A stretch of DNA of 63,052 nt from an uncultured Bacilli bacterium (GTDB lineage Bacteria > Bacillota_I > Bacilli_A > RF39 > UBA660), in NCBI GenBank assembly GCA_947629375.1, contig CANRDN010000011.1, positions 1 to 63,052 on the forward strand, given 5' to 3'. Below are positions 7,742 to 17,646 of this stretch, in pieces. The notes beneath the pieces are model-generated. The model saw only the letters and a list, made by a program, of their open reading frames with translations. It was not told the DNA's origin and did not search any database. Position 1 is the stretch's first letter. Each line of letters starts with the position of its first letter. The translations under genes and the position numbers were made by a program.

Positions 7742-8433
7742 TATATGGAAGAAATGTTGCAAAGGAAGTTTTGCAAAAACCTGAAAAAGTTAGAAAAGTT
7801 ACATTACAGAAAGACTTTAACGACAAAGAAATAAATTCTTTATTAGAAAAAAATAAAATCAAAGTAGAATACCTAGATAAAAAAGGATTTTCTAAATTTG
7901 ATAAATATTCTCATCAAGGTATAATTTTAGACATTGAGGATTTTAGTTACACAGATTATAAGGAATTCTTAGATGTCGATGATGCCAAGGTAGTAATTCT
8001 TGATCATTTGGAAGATCCACACAATCTTGGAGCAGTAATTAGAACTTGTGAAGCTGCTGGTATAACGGGTATTATTATTCCAAAAGATAGAAGTGTAGAT
8101 GTTAATAGTACTGTTATGAAGACAAGTGCAGGAGCACTAGAAAATGTCAAGATTGCTAAGGTTACTAATTTAGTTAATGTTATTGGAACATTAAAAGAAA
8201 ATGGCTTCTGGATTGTTGGAACAGAAATGAATGGAAGCATCGATTATAGAGATATTGATTATACTGGTAAGATTGCTCTTGTTATAGGTAATGAGGGAAA
8301 TGGAATCAGTAAATCTGTTCTTGAAGAATGCGATTATTTAGCTAGAATCCCAATGTATGGAAAAATAAATAGTCTAAACGCATCCGTTGCCGCTGGAATT
8401 ATGATTTATGAGGTGATAAGTTTAGACAAGTAG
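7735..8433 (+). CDS. rlmB: 23S rRNA (guanosine-2'-O)-methyltransferase RlmB, TrmH family
   Basis: A SpoU/TrmH-family enzyme of 232 aa. The N-terminal substrate-binding part (VYGRNVAKEVL) is followed by a knotted SPOUT domain with DHLEDPHNLGAVIRTCEAAG, then IGNEGNGIS, and the C-terminal signature SLNASVAAGIMIYE. It methylates G2251 (E. coli numbering) of 23S rRNA using SAM. It overlaps mrnC and is followed closely by the sigma factor gene, as in Bacillus. Confidence 0.9.
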   Translation: MLVYGRNVAKEVLQKPEKVRKVTLQKDFNDKEINSLLEKNKIKVEYLDKKGFSKFDKYSHQGIILDIEDFSYTDYKEFLDVDDAKVVILDHLEDPHNLGAVIRTCEAAGITGIIIPKDRSVDVNSTVMKTSAGALENVKIAKVTNLVNVIGTLKENGFWIVGTEMNGSIDYRDIDYTGKIALVIGNEGNGISKSVLEECDYLARIPMYGKINSLNASVAAGIMIYEVISLDK

Positions 8434-8444
8434 GGGGATTTTAC

Positions 8445-9038
8445 TTGGACTATAAAGATTTAAACGATTATGAACTTGTATATCAAGTTAGAGAAAGTGA
8501 TGATGTAGCTTATTCACTTATTGTAAAGAAGTATTCTCATTTAGTAGATATGTTAGCAAGAATTTATTTGAAAAAGAATAGAAATATAGGAATCGAGTAC
8601 GAAGATTTATTTCAAGAAGGTATGGTAGGAATTTTAAAAGCACTGGATGACTATGACGCGCAAACTCTTTTTTATACTTATGCTTCTTTATGTGCTAAAA
8701 GAGAGATGGAAAGATTAATCAAGGCTCATAAGAGAAACAAACATATGATTTTAAATAATGCAGTATCGCTTAATTTAACTCTTAAAGATAATGATGATAT
8801 TGTTTTAGAAGACTTAATACCATCGCCCTTTAATTTAGAAAAATATTACATCAGTGAATGTAATTACAATAAAATGATCGATTTTAAATACGAATTAGAC
8901 CTAGATGATTCTCCTATTTATGAATTGAAACTCAATGGCTTTTCAACAGATGAAATAGCCATTTTACTAGATAAAAACTATAAATATATTGATAATCATT
9001 TACATAAGATAAGGAAAAAACTTTTACAATTTATTTGA
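8445..9038 (+). CDS. sigH: Sigma-70 family factor, SigH-like
   Basis: 197 aa with a region 2 core (YEDLFQEGMVGILKALDDYD, then FYTYASLCAKREMERLI) and a C-terminal region 4 helix-turn-helix (LNGFSTDEIAILLDKNYKYIDNHLHKIRKKL). Its size and position after mrnC-rlmB match SigH, the stationary-phase/early-sporulation sigma factor. A Spo0A gene lies 10 kb away. The start is TTG 8445, 7 nt after AGGGGG. SigH versus a ComX-like paralogue cannot be separated by sequence alone; synteny favours SigH. Confidence 0.75.
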   Translation: MDYKDLNDYELVYQVRESDDVAYSLIVKKYSHLVDMLARIYLKKNRNIGIEYEDLFQEGMVGILKALDDYDAQTLFYTYASLCAKREMERLIKAHKRNKHMILNNAVSLNLTLKDNDDIVLEDLIPSPFNLEKYYISECNYNKMIDFKYELDLDDSPIYELKLNGFSTDEIAILLDKNYKYIDNHLHKIRKKLLQFI

Positions 9039-9076
9039 AAATAAAAAAGTGTGATAAAATAATAATAGGTGATAAT

Positions 9077-9727
9077 ATGGATACGCTTAAAAGTTATTTT
9101 TCGTATGAAGATGATACAAGTAATATAAGTGACATTTATAATAATCTTTCTAAGCAATTAAAAATTATTCATAGTCATAATATGGTCGTGCCTAATTTAT
9201 CTAGTGACAGTATTGCAGTTGATGAAGATTATAATTTTTCGTTTGCCAATATGGATTTTGCTGAAGATAACGATTTTGTGTTGCAAAAAAGAAGAAATAT
9301 TGTCGACTTAGCTAAAATAATTTTGGGTGCCTATTTATCATTAGAAACAGGATTTAGAGATTTTTCAAATGTCGATGATGAATGGTTTGCTAATAATATA
9401 AATAATATTAATGAAGCAGTAATGGCAGAAGGGTTTGAAAAGGATTACTATAGTGAATTGTTTTCAGGAAGTGACGAGTACTATTCTGATTATTTAGATA
9501 GAATGAAACAAATGAATAACTTATCTGGTTCCCAAAATGTTAATAGTTACAAAAAAGTCTTAAGAACAGCAGCAAGTAGTCTATATGAAGATGCAAGTGA
9601 AGAAGTACCGGAAGTTGTTGAAAGTAAGACAGCATCGATAAGTGCTTACTTCTATCCAATCCTTGTTGGGCTTTCACTACTAGTTACGGTTTCTGTTGCC
9701 ATATTTATAAAGATATATAATAATTAA
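9077..9727 (+). CDS. Tail-anchored acidic protein, unknown function
   Basis: About 216 aa, acidic and Asn/Ser-rich, with a single membrane segment at the extreme C-terminus (YFYPILVGLSLLVTVSVAIF) and no N-terminal signal. The bulk should therefore be cytosolic. Residues near 75 (RRNIVDLAKIILGAYLSLETGF) resemble a kinase-like C-lobe helix only loosely. ATG 9077 follows SD AGGTG at a good distance; an in-frame TTG at 9035 overlaps sigH. It is likely co-transcribed with sigH. I do not recognise the family. Confidence 0.5.
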   Translation: MDTLKSYFSYEDDTSNISDIYNNLSKQLKIIHSHNMVVPNLSSDSIAVDEDYNFSFANMDFAEDNDFVLQKRRNIVDLAKIILGAYLSLETGFRDFSNVDDEWFANNINNINEAVMAEGFEKDYYSELFSGSDEYYSDYLDRMKQMNNLSGSQNVNSYKKVLRTAASSLYEDASEEVPEVVESKTASISAYFYPILVGLSLLVTVSVAIFIKIYNN

Positions 9728-9746
9728 CCACTTATAAGTGGTTTTT
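9726..9746 (+). terminator. Rho-independent terminator
   Basis: AACCAC / GTGGTT arms with a T-run, overlapping the stop codon of the preceding gene. It closes the mrnC-rlmB-sigH unit before whiA. Confidence 0.7.
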
Positions 9747-9776
9747 TGATGTATAATAAGCAAGTGGGGTGTTATT

Positions 9777-10700
9777 ATGTCTTTTACATCGACAGTTAAA
9801 AATGAAATATGCTCATTAGAGTTTTCAAATACAGAGAAAATAGCAGAGTTATCCGCCTTTGTGAGAAGTAACTGCAAGCTTTTAGATAATTCTATAGAAC
9901 TATCATCAGAAAATGCTAAAGTTGCTAAAAGAATTTATTTGCTTTTTAAGTCTTTATATGGAATAGATGCTTTAATAGAGCAGAGAAAACTTGCTAATTT
10001 TAGTAAAAAGAAAGTCTTTATCATCACGATAAGTACGCATATAGACGAAATATTATCCGATTTATGTGTTTTAAATGACGATAAAGAATTTATTGAAAAT
10101 CCAAAAGATTATATAATTGATTCTCAAGAAGACAAAAAGGCATACTTACGAGGAACATTCCTATCTCGTGGAAGTATAAATGATCCTAAAACTAGTCAGT
10201 ATCACTTGGAGTTTGGTTATGAAAATAAACACGAAACTGTTTTTGTACAGCGCTTACTAAATGAATTTGAGATGAACTCTAAAATAATTATTAGAGATAC
10301 TAAATATATGGTCTATATAAAAGAAGCAGAAAAGATAAGTGACTTTTTAAAGATAATAAATGCTTTCCAAGCTGTATTATATTATGAAAACATAAGAATA
10401 TATAAAGAGCAAAAGAATAATACAAACAGACTTAATAACTGTGAACAAGCGAATATGGACAAAATCATTGAAACTTGTAACAACCAGTTAAAAGATATTG
10501 AGCTTATTGAGGAGAAGATGGGATTAGACCTACTAGATGACAAACTAAAAGAAGCGTGTCTATATAGGAAGAAATATCCTGAGACATCGCTTACTGAATT
10601 AAGTAATATAATTTATATGGAAACAAATACAAAAATAACTAAATCGGGACTTAATCACCGTTTTAGAAAGATAAGAGAAATTGCTGAAAGAATAAGATAA
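9777..10700 (+). CDS. whiA: DNA-binding protein WhiA
   Basis: 307 aa, the usual WhiA length. The opening MSFTSTVKNEICSLE, the LAGLIDADG-like fold region (AYLRGTFLSRGSINDPKTSQYHLEF), and the C-terminal helix-turn-helix (YPETSLTELSNIIYMETNTKITKSGLNHRFRKI) are all characteristic. WhiA influences cell division and, in Streptomyces, sporulation. It is usually next to rapZ and yvcK; those neighbours are absent here and the gene is convergent with clpP, sharing no spacer. Confidence 0.93.
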   Translation: MSFTSTVKNEICSLEFSNTEKIAELSAFVRSNCKLLDNSIELSSENAKVAKRIYLLFKSLYGIDALIEQRKLANFSKKKVFIITISTHIDEILSDLCVLNDDKEFIENPKDYIIDSQEDKKAYLRGTFLSRGSINDPKTSQYHLEFGYENKHETVFVQRLLNEFEMNSKIIIRDTKYMVYIKEAEKISDFLKIINAFQAVLYYENIRIYKEQKNNTNRLNNCEQANMDKIIETCNNQLKDIELIEEKMGLDLLDDKLKEACLYRKKYPETSLTELSNIIYMETNTKITKSGLNHRFRKIREIAERIR

Positions 10701-11282
10701 TTATTCTTTTTTTGTTAGAATTTTATCGATGATTCCATACTCTTTAGCTTCCTTAGCATCCAAAAAGTAATCTCTTTCAGTATCCTTTTCGACCTTTTTA
10801 ATATTTTGTTTAGTCTTTTCAGCAATTATTTTATTTAATTTACTTTTTATTTTCAAGATTCTTTCAGCAGCTATTTTAATTTCTGTCGCTTGACCTTTAA
10901 CGCCTCCTAAAGGTTGATGAATCATTATTTCACTGTTTTCAAGAGCAATACGCTTACCCTTAGTACCCGATAGTAACAAGAAAGCACCCATTGATGCAGC
11001 AAGACCAACACATATAGTTGAAACATCACTTTTAATATAGTTCATCGTATCGTAAATAGCCATTCCTGCTGTTATATCACCACCAACTGAATTAATGTAT
11101 AAAAAAATATCATCGTTATTTAAAGAATCTAAATACAAAAGTTCTGCTACTACCGAATTAGCAACATTTTCATCTATTTCACCACTTAAAAAGATAATTC
11201 TATCCTTTAAAAGTCTAGAAAAAATATCATAACTTCTTTCTCCATATTGCTCTTTATCTATAACAACTGGAATTAAATTCAT
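10701..11282 (-). CDS. clpP: ATP-dependent Clp protease proteolytic subunit
   Basis: 193 aa with the ClpP triad Ser97 (GLAASMGA), His122 (MIHQPLGG) and Asp171 (TERDYF). The subunit forms the tetradecameric serine protease barrel used by ClpC/ClpX. Its stop abuts the whiA stop, and the promoter region is the AT-rich divergent gap at 11283-11390. I see no CtsR operator with confidence. Confidence 0.93.
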   Translation of the reverse strand: MNLIPVVIDKEQYGERSYDIFSRLLKDRIIFLSGEIDENVANSVVAELLYLDSLNNDDIFLYINSVGGDITAGMAIYDTMNYIKSDVSTICVGLAASMGAFLLLSGTKGKRIALENSEIMIHQPLGGVKGQATEIKIAAERILKIKSKLNKIIAEKTKQNIKKVEKDTERDYFLDAKEAKEYGIIDKILTKKE

Positions 11283-11390
11283 TTTATCACCTATAATTAT
11301 AATAGTTTAATTTTTTAATTATATACATAAAATTAGTTCTATTAATTTATTAATAAATGTGGTAAAATGATTACAGAATAGAGGGATTGT

Positions 11391-13043
11391 ATGATTGGAA
11401 ACATAGAAGTAAAAGTTATGGGTGAAAAAAGGGTTATTCCTCTTGGAATGACTTACCAAGATTTAGCAAATGAGTTTCAAGATAGATTTAAATATCAGAT
11501 ACTTCTTGCTAAAGTAGGTAACGAATATCGTGAACTTTCACAACACATAAAAAAAGAAGAAGAGATTACTTTTGCTGATTTAAAAGATTCAACTGCTAAC
11601 AAAGTTTATGTAAATGGTCTTATTCTTTTACTTTCGTATGCAGTTACAAGCTTGTTTGGAAGAAGTTCTAAAGTATCAGTTAAATATTCAATCGACAAAG
11701 GTATATATATAACACCTAATTTTGAATTAACTGAAAAGAAATTAGAAAGTTTAAAAGACAAGATGAAAGAAATTGCAAACAACAATTTAAGTATCGTTAG
11801 ATGTAATGTCTTAAAAAGTGAAGCAATTGAGTATTTCAAACTTGATAAAGATATGTCAAAAGTAAATTTGTTAACATATAATACGAATAATAATTTAACT
11901 CTATATAAACTAGGTGGTACATATGATTATTTCTTCAGTTTGATGCCAACAAGAACTGGTGTATTTACTGATTTTGATTTGCACTGGTTAAGTAATAAAG
12001 GATTTGTATTATTATTCCCAACAATTTATACGGATGGAATAAAGCCTTATGAACATCATCCTAAATTATTTGAAGTATTCAGTGAATATCATAAATGGGC
12101 TGAAATAATGAAGATAGGCAATGTTCCTGATTTGAATAAAGTAGTATCAAGTGGTAGAGCAGACGACATAATAAGAATAGATGAAACATTACAAAGTAAC
12201 AGATTACTTAATATAGCAAGAGAAATAGTAAACAAGAAAAAGGATGTTAAGATTATCTTAATCGCTGGGCCATCATCTTCTGGCAAGACGACAAGTTGTA
12301 GAAAACTTTCAATGTATTTAAGAAGTTTTGGATTAGAACCTCGTGAAATATCAATGGATAACTACTTTGTCGATAGAGATAAGACTCCTAAAGATGAAAA
12401 TGGTGAATATGATTTTGAATGTTTAGAAGCAATTAATATTGAAGCCTTCGATAGAGATGTTAAAGATTTATTAAGTGGAAAAGGTGTTAAACTACCTACT
12501 TATAACTTCATAACAGGTCAATCAGAACCTGGTACAGAAGATACGCATCTTGGTGAAAATGAAGTTTTAATTATCGAAGGAATTCACGCTTTAAATGATA
12601 GAATTTTAACATCAATCGATAGAAAAAATAAATTTAAAATATATTTATCACCTCTTACAATATTGACAATCGATATTCATAATAGAATATCTACAACAGA
12701 TAATAGATTGTTAAGAAGAATAGTAAGAGATAATAGAACAAGAGGATATAATGTTGAAAATACACTTAAAGCTTGGAAGAAAGTAAGACTTGGGGAAGAG
12801 AAACATATTTTCCCTAACCAAGATGCAGCAGATGTAGTATTTAATACAGCATTAATCTATGAAATAGGTGTCTTAAAGACTTATGTTGAACCACTATTAT
12901 ACTCAGTGCCACCAACAAGCCCTTATTACAAAGACGCCACAAGACTTATTAATATGTTAAAAACATTTTTACCAATACCATCAGATGCAGTACCTGATGA
13001 CTCTCTATTAAGAGAATTTATTGGTGGAAGTTGTTTTAAATAA
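11391..13043 (+). CDS. TGS-domain nucleoside kinase (uridine-kinase-like)
   Basis: 550 aa. An N-terminal TGS-like domain (1-65) is followed by a threonyl-tRNA-synthetase second-additional-domain-like region, then a phosphoribulokinase/uridine kinase domain with P-loop GPSSSGKTTS at about 292-301 and MDNYFVDRD. The fusion is typical of Firmicutes. The likely reaction is ATP-dependent phosphorylation of a nucleoside, probably uridine. ATG 11391 follows SD AGAGGG. It lies just upstream of gap with a 19-bp gap and probably shares a transcript. Confidence 0.8.
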   Translation: MIGNIEVKVMGEKRVIPLGMTYQDLANEFQDRFKYQILLAKVGNEYRELSQHIKKEEEITFADLKDSTANKVYVNGLILLLSYAVTSLFGRSSKVSVKYSIDKGIYITPNFELTEKKLESLKDKMKEIANNNLSIVRCNVLKSEAIEYFKLDKDMSKVNLLTYNTNNNLTLYKLGGTYDYFFSLMPTRTGVFTDFDLHWLSNKGFVLLFPTIYTDGIKPYEHHPKLFEVFSEYHKWAEIMKIGNVPDLNKVVSSGRADDIIRIDETLQSNRLLNIAREIVNKKKDVKIILIAGPSSSGKTTSCRKLSMYLRSFGLEPREISMDNYFVDRDKTPKDENGEYDFECLEAINIEAFDRDVKDLLSGKGVKLPTYNFITGQSEPGTEDTHLGENEVLIIEGIHALNDRILTSIDRKNKFKIYLSPLTILTIDIHNRISTTDNRLLRRIVRDNRTRGYNVENTLKAWKKVRLGEEKHIFPNQDAADVVFNTALIYEIGVLKTYVEPLLYSVPPTSPYYKDATRLINMLKTFLPIPSDAVPDDSLLREFIGGSCFK

Positions 13044-13062
13044 AAAATGGAGGAAAAAAGAA

Positions 13063-14067
13063 ATGGTAAAAGTAGCAATTAATGGATTTGGAAGAATAGG
13101 AAGATTAGTATTCAGATTGATGGACAATGATCCTGATTTTGAAGTAGTAGCAATTAACGATTTAACAGATGCAGAACAACTTGCATATTTGTTAAAGTAC
13201 GACACTAATCACGGAAATTACAAATTAGATGAAATAGGATTCAATGGAGATAAGTTAGTAGTATCAGGAAGAGAAATTCCTGTATATGCTGAAAAGGATC
13301 CATCTGTACTTCCTTGGGGTAGTTTAGATGTTGATGTCGTATTCGAATGTACTGGAGTATTCACAAGTGAAGAAAAAGCAATGGCTCATATTACTGCAGG
13401 AGCTAAGAAAGTAATTATTTCAGCACCAGCTAAGGGAGACCTTAAGACAATCGTTTACAATGTTAACCACGAGACTCTAGATGGAAGTGAAAAAGTTATC
13501 TCTGCAGCAAGCTGTACAACAAACTGTCTTGCACCTGTACTTAATGTACTTGATAAAGTATTTGGAGTTGAAAGAGGTTATATGACAACAGTTCACGCAT
13601 ATACAAATGACCAAGCAACTCTTGATATAGCCCACAAAAAAGGAATTAAAGCAAGACGTGGAAGAGCGTGTGCTGCTAATATCGTTCCAGCATCTACTGG
13701 AGCAGCAAGTGCTATTGGACTAGTTATTCCAAAATTAAAAGGTAAACTAGATGGTAATGCAATGCGTGTACCAGTTCCAACTGGATCAGTAGTAGATTTA
13801 ACTCTTGAGTTAAGCAAGAATGTAACTGCTGAAGAAATCAATAAAGCATTTGAAGAAAACCAAAATGAATCTATTAAATTCACAATGGATCCAATCGTAT
13901 CAAGCGATGTAATCGGTTCTCACTATGGAGCAGTTGTCGATGGATTATCAACAAGTGTACTTGATGTAGAAGGAAAACAACTTGTTAAAGTAGTTGCATG
14001 GTACGATAACGAAATGAGTTATTCTTCTCAAATGGTTAGAACAGCTAAATACTTAATGTTAAAATAA
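13063..14067 (+). CDS. gap: Type I glyceraldehyde-3-phosphate dehydrogenase
   Basis: 334 aa. The NAD-binding start MVKVAINGFGRIGR and catalytic Cys151 in SAASCTTNCLAP are clear, followed by the HAYTNDQATLD region. ATG 13063 has a strong SD (TGGAGG). First gene of the glycolytic block gap-pgk-tpiA, with its own terminator at 14074. Confidence 0.96.
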   Translation: MVKVAINGFGRIGRLVFRLMDNDPDFEVVAINDLTDAEQLAYLLKYDTNHGNYKLDEIGFNGDKLVVSGREIPVYAEKDPSVLPWGSLDVDVVFECTGVFTSEEKAMAHITAGAKKVIISAPAKGDLKTIVYNVNHETLDGSEKVISAASCTTNCLAPVLNVLDKVFGVERGYMTTVHAYTNDQATLDIAHKKGIKARRGRACAANIVPASTGAASAIGLVIPKLKGKLDGNAMRVPVPTGSVVDLTLELSKNVTAEEINKAFEENQNESIKFTMDPIVSSDVIGSHYGAVVDGLSTSVLDVEGKQLVKVVAWYDNEMSYSSQMVRTAKYLMLK

Positions 14068-14073
14068 TTAAAG

Positions 14074-14097
14074 GCATCTCTTAGGAGGTGCTTTTTT
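14074..14097 (+). terminator. Terminator after gap
   Basis: GCATCTC / GAGGTGC arms followed by T6. It separates gap from pgk; some readthrough is possible. Confidence 0.7.
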
Positions 14098-14174
14098 CTT
14101 GTAAACGTAATAACATTTTATTCTTTATAAATAATTTAATGTTTGTTATAATATAAGTTGTATAGGAGATAAAT

Positions 14175-15356
14175 ATGAAGAAAACAATAAGAGATTTTGA
14201 TTTAAATAATAAAAAAGTTATTATTAGATGTGATTTTAATGTTCCAATAAAAGATGGAGCAATCGTAGATGACAATAGAATAGTTCAAAGTTTAACAACA
14301 ATTAAGTATGCACTTGAACATAATGCTAAAGTAATTTTAATGTCTCACTTAGGAAGAATAAAAGAAGAAGCTGACAAAGAGAAAAACAGTCTAAAGATAG
14401 TGTCACAAAGATTAAGTGAACTTTTACTAGTGCCTGTTAAATTCTCTTCTACTACTCACGGAGCAGAATTAGAAAGCTTAGTAAACTCTTTAAAACCTGG
14501 TGATGTATTATTGATGGAAAATACTCGTTTTGAAGATGTTCCTGGTAAAAAGGAAAGTGGAAATGATCCTGAACTTGGTGCATATTGGGCATCTTTAGGT
14601 GAAATCTTTATAAACGATGCTTTTGGTACTGCTCATAGAGCTCACGCATCAAATGTTGGTATTGCTAGTCATTTGCCAAGTGGACTTGGATTCTTAGTAG
14701 AAAAAGAATACAATGCTCTATCAGTTCTTGTTGAACCAACGCACCCATTCGTAGTTATTCTAGGTGGAAGTAAAGTATCAGATAAGATAGGTGTTATTGA
14801 AAACCTTGTTAAGAAAGCTGACAAAATTATGATTGGTGGAGGAATGGCTTATACCTTCTTAAAAGCTAAAGGTGTAAATATCGGTAAATCTATTTTAGAT
14901 GAAGAAAGCCTTGAATTCTGCAAGAAAATGTTAAATGAATATCCAGATAGAATCGTTCTTCCAGTTGATAACCTTGCTACTAAAGAATATTCAAATGATG
15001 TTCCATATAGAGAAGTATCTGTTAATGAATTAGCAGATGACGAAATGGGTCTTGATATTGGACCAAAAACAGTCGAATTGTTCTCTTCAATTTTAGATAC
15101 AGCTAAAATGGTATTTTGGAATGGACCTTTAGGAGTTTATGAATTCTCTAACTTCACTAAAGGTACAGAACAAGTTTTAAGTAAGTTAGTTAGTACTTCT
15201 GCTACTACAATATTAGGTGGAGGAGATATCGTTGCTGCTTCTAGTAAACTTGGTTATAAAGACAAAGTTAGCCATGCCTCAACAGGAGGAGGAGTTACAC
15301 TTGAATTTATGGAAGGAAAAGAATTACCTGGTGTAGTTTCTATATCCGATAAATAA
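14175..15356 (+). CDS. pgk: Phosphoglycerate kinase
   Basis: 393 aa, the usual bacterial length. RCDFNVP, SHLGR, the ENTRF block, GGSKVSDKI, and the C-terminal nucleotide site with GGGDIVAA are all present. It makes ATP and 3-phosphoglycerate. Its last stop base is the first base of the flippase-like gene, so translation is coupled. Confidence 0.96.
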   Translation: MKKTIRDFDLNNKKVIIRCDFNVPIKDGAIVDDNRIVQSLTTIKYALEHNAKVILMSHLGRIKEEADKEKNSLKIVSQRLSELLLVPVKFSSTTHGAELESLVNSLKPGDVLLMENTRFEDVPGKKESGNDPELGAYWASLGEIFINDAFGTAHRAHASNVGIASHLPSGLGFLVEKEYNALSVLVEPTHPFVVILGGSKVSDKIGVIENLVKKADKIMIGGGMAYTFLKAKGVNIGKSILDEESLEFCKKMLNEYPDRIVLPVDNLATKEYSNDVPYREVSVNELADDEMGLDIGPKTVELFSSILDTAKMVFWNGPLGVYEFSNFTKGTEQVLSKLVSTSATTILGGGDIVAASSKLGYKDKVSHASTGGGVTLEFMEGKELPGVVSISDK

Positions 15357-16360
15357 TGAAAAATACCAAAAGAAATACAATTACGTTACTAATAATTGCA
15401 GTAATAGTTATGTATTTCGTAATGAAAGATGACTTTCAATCCATCGTCGATAGTTTGCTTCTTGCTAATAAATGGTTAATTCTTTTAAGTGTTGTTTTCA
15501 TCGTATTATATTGGGCTCTAAGAGCTTTGGCACTTTACTTAATAGTAAAAAAATATAAAAAGAAAATAACTTTTAAAAAGATGTTTCATCAAATGGTAAT
15601 TACTCAATTCTTTAATGGAGTAACGCCTTTTTCTTCTGGTGGAGAACCAATGCAAGTATATATGCTTACTAAAAGTGGAATAAAGGTCGCTAATGCAACA
15701 AATATTATTGTCCAAGAATTTATAATGTACCAAATAGGTTTGGTTGTAATTGGACTTTTATGTTTAATTTTAAATATGATATTTAATGTTTGTTCTGTTA
15801 CTCCTGTGCTTGAAAATTTAATTATAATTGGATTTATTATTAACATAATTATAGGTTTATTTTTGTTATTTGTAAGTTTCTCTAAAAAGTTTAGTAAGTT
15901 TATTGTGAACTTTGGATTTAAGTTTGCTATTAAATTTAGAATTGTTAAAGATGTTGAGAAAGCAAAAGAGTCTTGGAACCAAAGACTTGAAGAATATAAT
16001 GAAAGTGGAACAATGTTAAAGAAAAATATGGGCTTGATGGTTATCTGTGTCCTTATAAATTTTGTGTCTTTAATAATTTATTATATGATTCCATATTTTA
16101 TATTTAAGAGTTTAGGATACAATATCGGATTAATGCAAGTAATTGTGTCTTCTGCTTTCATCTTGATTATAGGTAACTTTGTACCAATTCCTGGTGGTAG
16201 TGGTGGAATAGAATTTGGCTTTTTAGCATTTTTCAAGAACTTCTTACCGACTGGTCCACTTAAATCAGCTTTGATTGTATGGAGAGGAATTACATACTAT
16301 TTAGGAATAATAATAGGTGGTTGTGCTCTTGGATTTTTTAAAGGAGATGAAAAACAATGA
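15356..16360 (+). CDS. UPF0104/AglD-type membrane protein (LPG synthase TM-like, flippase-like)
   Basis: 334 aa with about eight membrane segments, and the family hallmarks of the lysylphosphatidylglycerol-synthetase transmembrane domain: FNGVTPFSSGGEPMQVYML and PIPGGSGGIEFGFLAFF. The C-terminal aminoacyltransferase domain of MprF is absent, so this is the stand-alone flippase-like form. Its ATG overlaps the pgk stop by 1 bp, and its TGA overlaps the glycosyltransferase ATG by 4 bp. Together with the next gene it suggests glycolipid synthesis and flipping. Confidence 0.8.
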   Translation: MKNTKRNTITLLIIAVIVMYFVMKDDFQSIVDSLLLANKWLILLSVVFIVLYWALRALALYLIVKKYKKKITFKKMFHQMVITQFFNGVTPFSSGGEPMQVYMLTKSGIKVANATNIIVQEFIMYQIGLVVIGLLCLILNMIFNVCSVTPVLENLIIIGFIINIIIGLFLLFVSFSKKFSKFIVNFGFKFAIKFRIVKDVEKAKESWNQRLEEYNESGTMLKKNMGLMVICVLINFVSLIIYYMIPYFIFKSLGYNIGLMQVIVSSAFILIIGNFVPIPGGSGGIEFGFLAFFKNFLPTGPLKSALIVWRGITYYLGIIIGGCALGFFKGDEKQ

Positions 16361-17646
16361 GAATAGGTTTATTTACTGATACCTATCCTCCATTTATTAA
16401 TGGAGTATCTACTAGTGTCTTTATGCTTAAGAAAGCTCTTGAAAGACAAGGACACCAGGTTTTTGTTGTAACTATAAATCCAGAAAGTCTTCATTATTCT
16501 TTTGATGAAGATAATACGGTTATAAGAATACCGGGACTTCCTATTGGAATATATGATTATCGTGTTACATCTGTCTATCCATTGAAAGCAGTTAATATAA
16601 TTAGAAAATGGAAACTTGATGTCATTCACTCTCATACGGAGTTCAGTGTAGGCACATTTGCAAGATTTATATCTCGTCAGTATAACATTCCACTTGTTCA
16701 TACATATCACACGTTATACGAAGATTATGTTTACTACATTACGAAAGGTTACTTCGATAAACCAAGTAAAAAAATAGTGGAGTACTTAACGAAGTTTTAC
16801 TGTGATAATACTGCTAATGAGCTTATCGTACCAACTAAAAAGATCTATGATTTATTTAGAGAAAAATATAATGTTGAAAAAAATATTTATATAATTCCAA
16901 CAGGTATTGAGATAGATAGATTCTACACAGAAAATGTGAATAAAGAAGATGTCTTAAAAGTAAAAAAGAAAAATAAAATACCAGATGGATGCTTTAATAT
17001 ATTGTTTGTAGGACGTATTGCTCAAGAGAAAAATATCGATTTGTTACTTGATGCTCAACAAATGATAAATAAAAAAAATAAGAAGATTAATTTGATAATC
17101 GTTGGGGATGGACCAGATTTACCTGAGTACAAAAAAAGAGCTAAAAAGTTAGGAATTGATAAAAATGTCTTCTTTTGTGGAAAAGTTCCTTGGGAAGATG
17201 TTCCAAAATATTATCATTTAGCAGACGTCTTTGCAACAGCATCTACAACGGAGACACAAGGACTTACTGTTATAGAAGCAATGGCAGCATCCGTTCCACC
17301 AATTTGTATCGATGATGAAAGCTTTAGAAATACAGTTGTCGATAAGTTAAACGGAAGAATCTTTAAAGATGAAGGAGAATATATCGAAATCATAAATGAT
17401 CTTTATGAGAATAAAAAAGAACTTTCGTTATTACAAAAGCAAGCTCGATTAAATGCTGACCAACACAGTTCTAAATATTATGGTGAAAGAGTTGCCGATG
17501 TTTACCAGCATGCGATAGAACATAAAAAATTTGATAACTATGGGGTTATTGGAAAAATAGTAGAAAAAATAAAATACAAGGAGACAAAAAATGAAACTAG
17601 TCGTAGGAAACCAAAAGGCTTATCTTCAAAAAAGCGAAGTAATTAA
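16357..17646 (+). CDS. GT4 glycosyltransferase, probable diacylglycerol glucosyltransferase
   Basis: 429 aa GT-B fold enzyme. The N-terminal FTDTYPPFINGVSTSV and HSHTEFSVG, the linker FVGRIAQEKNIDLLLDA, and the E-x7-E motif in TTETQGLTVIEAMA are clear GT4 features, closest in style to 1,2-diacylglycerol 3-alpha-glucosyltransferases. The basic tail (RRKPKGLSSKKRSN) lies in the 56-nt overlap with tpiA and may be poorly constrained. The acceptor lipid is inferred from the family. Confidence 0.8.
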   Translation: MRIGLFTDTYPPFINGVSTSVFMLKKALERQGHQVFVVTINPESLHYSFDEDNTVIRIPGLPIGIYDYRVTSVYPLKAVNIIRKWKLDVIHSHTEFSVGTFARFISRQYNIPLVHTYHTLYEDYVYYITKGYFDKPSKKIVEYLTKFYCDNTANELIVPTKKIYDLFREKYNVEKNIYIIPTGIEIDRFYTENVNKEDVLKVKKKNKIPDGCFNILFVGRIAQEKNIDLLLDAQQMINKKNKKINLIIVGDGPDLPEYKKRAKKLGIDKNVFFCGKVPWEDVPKYYHLADVFATASTTETQGLTVIEAMAASVPPICIDDESFRNTVVDKLNGRIFKDEGEYIEIINDLYENKKELSLLQKQARLNADQHSSKYYGERVADVYQHAIEHKKFDNYGVIGKIVEKIKYKETKNETSRRKPKGLSSKKRSN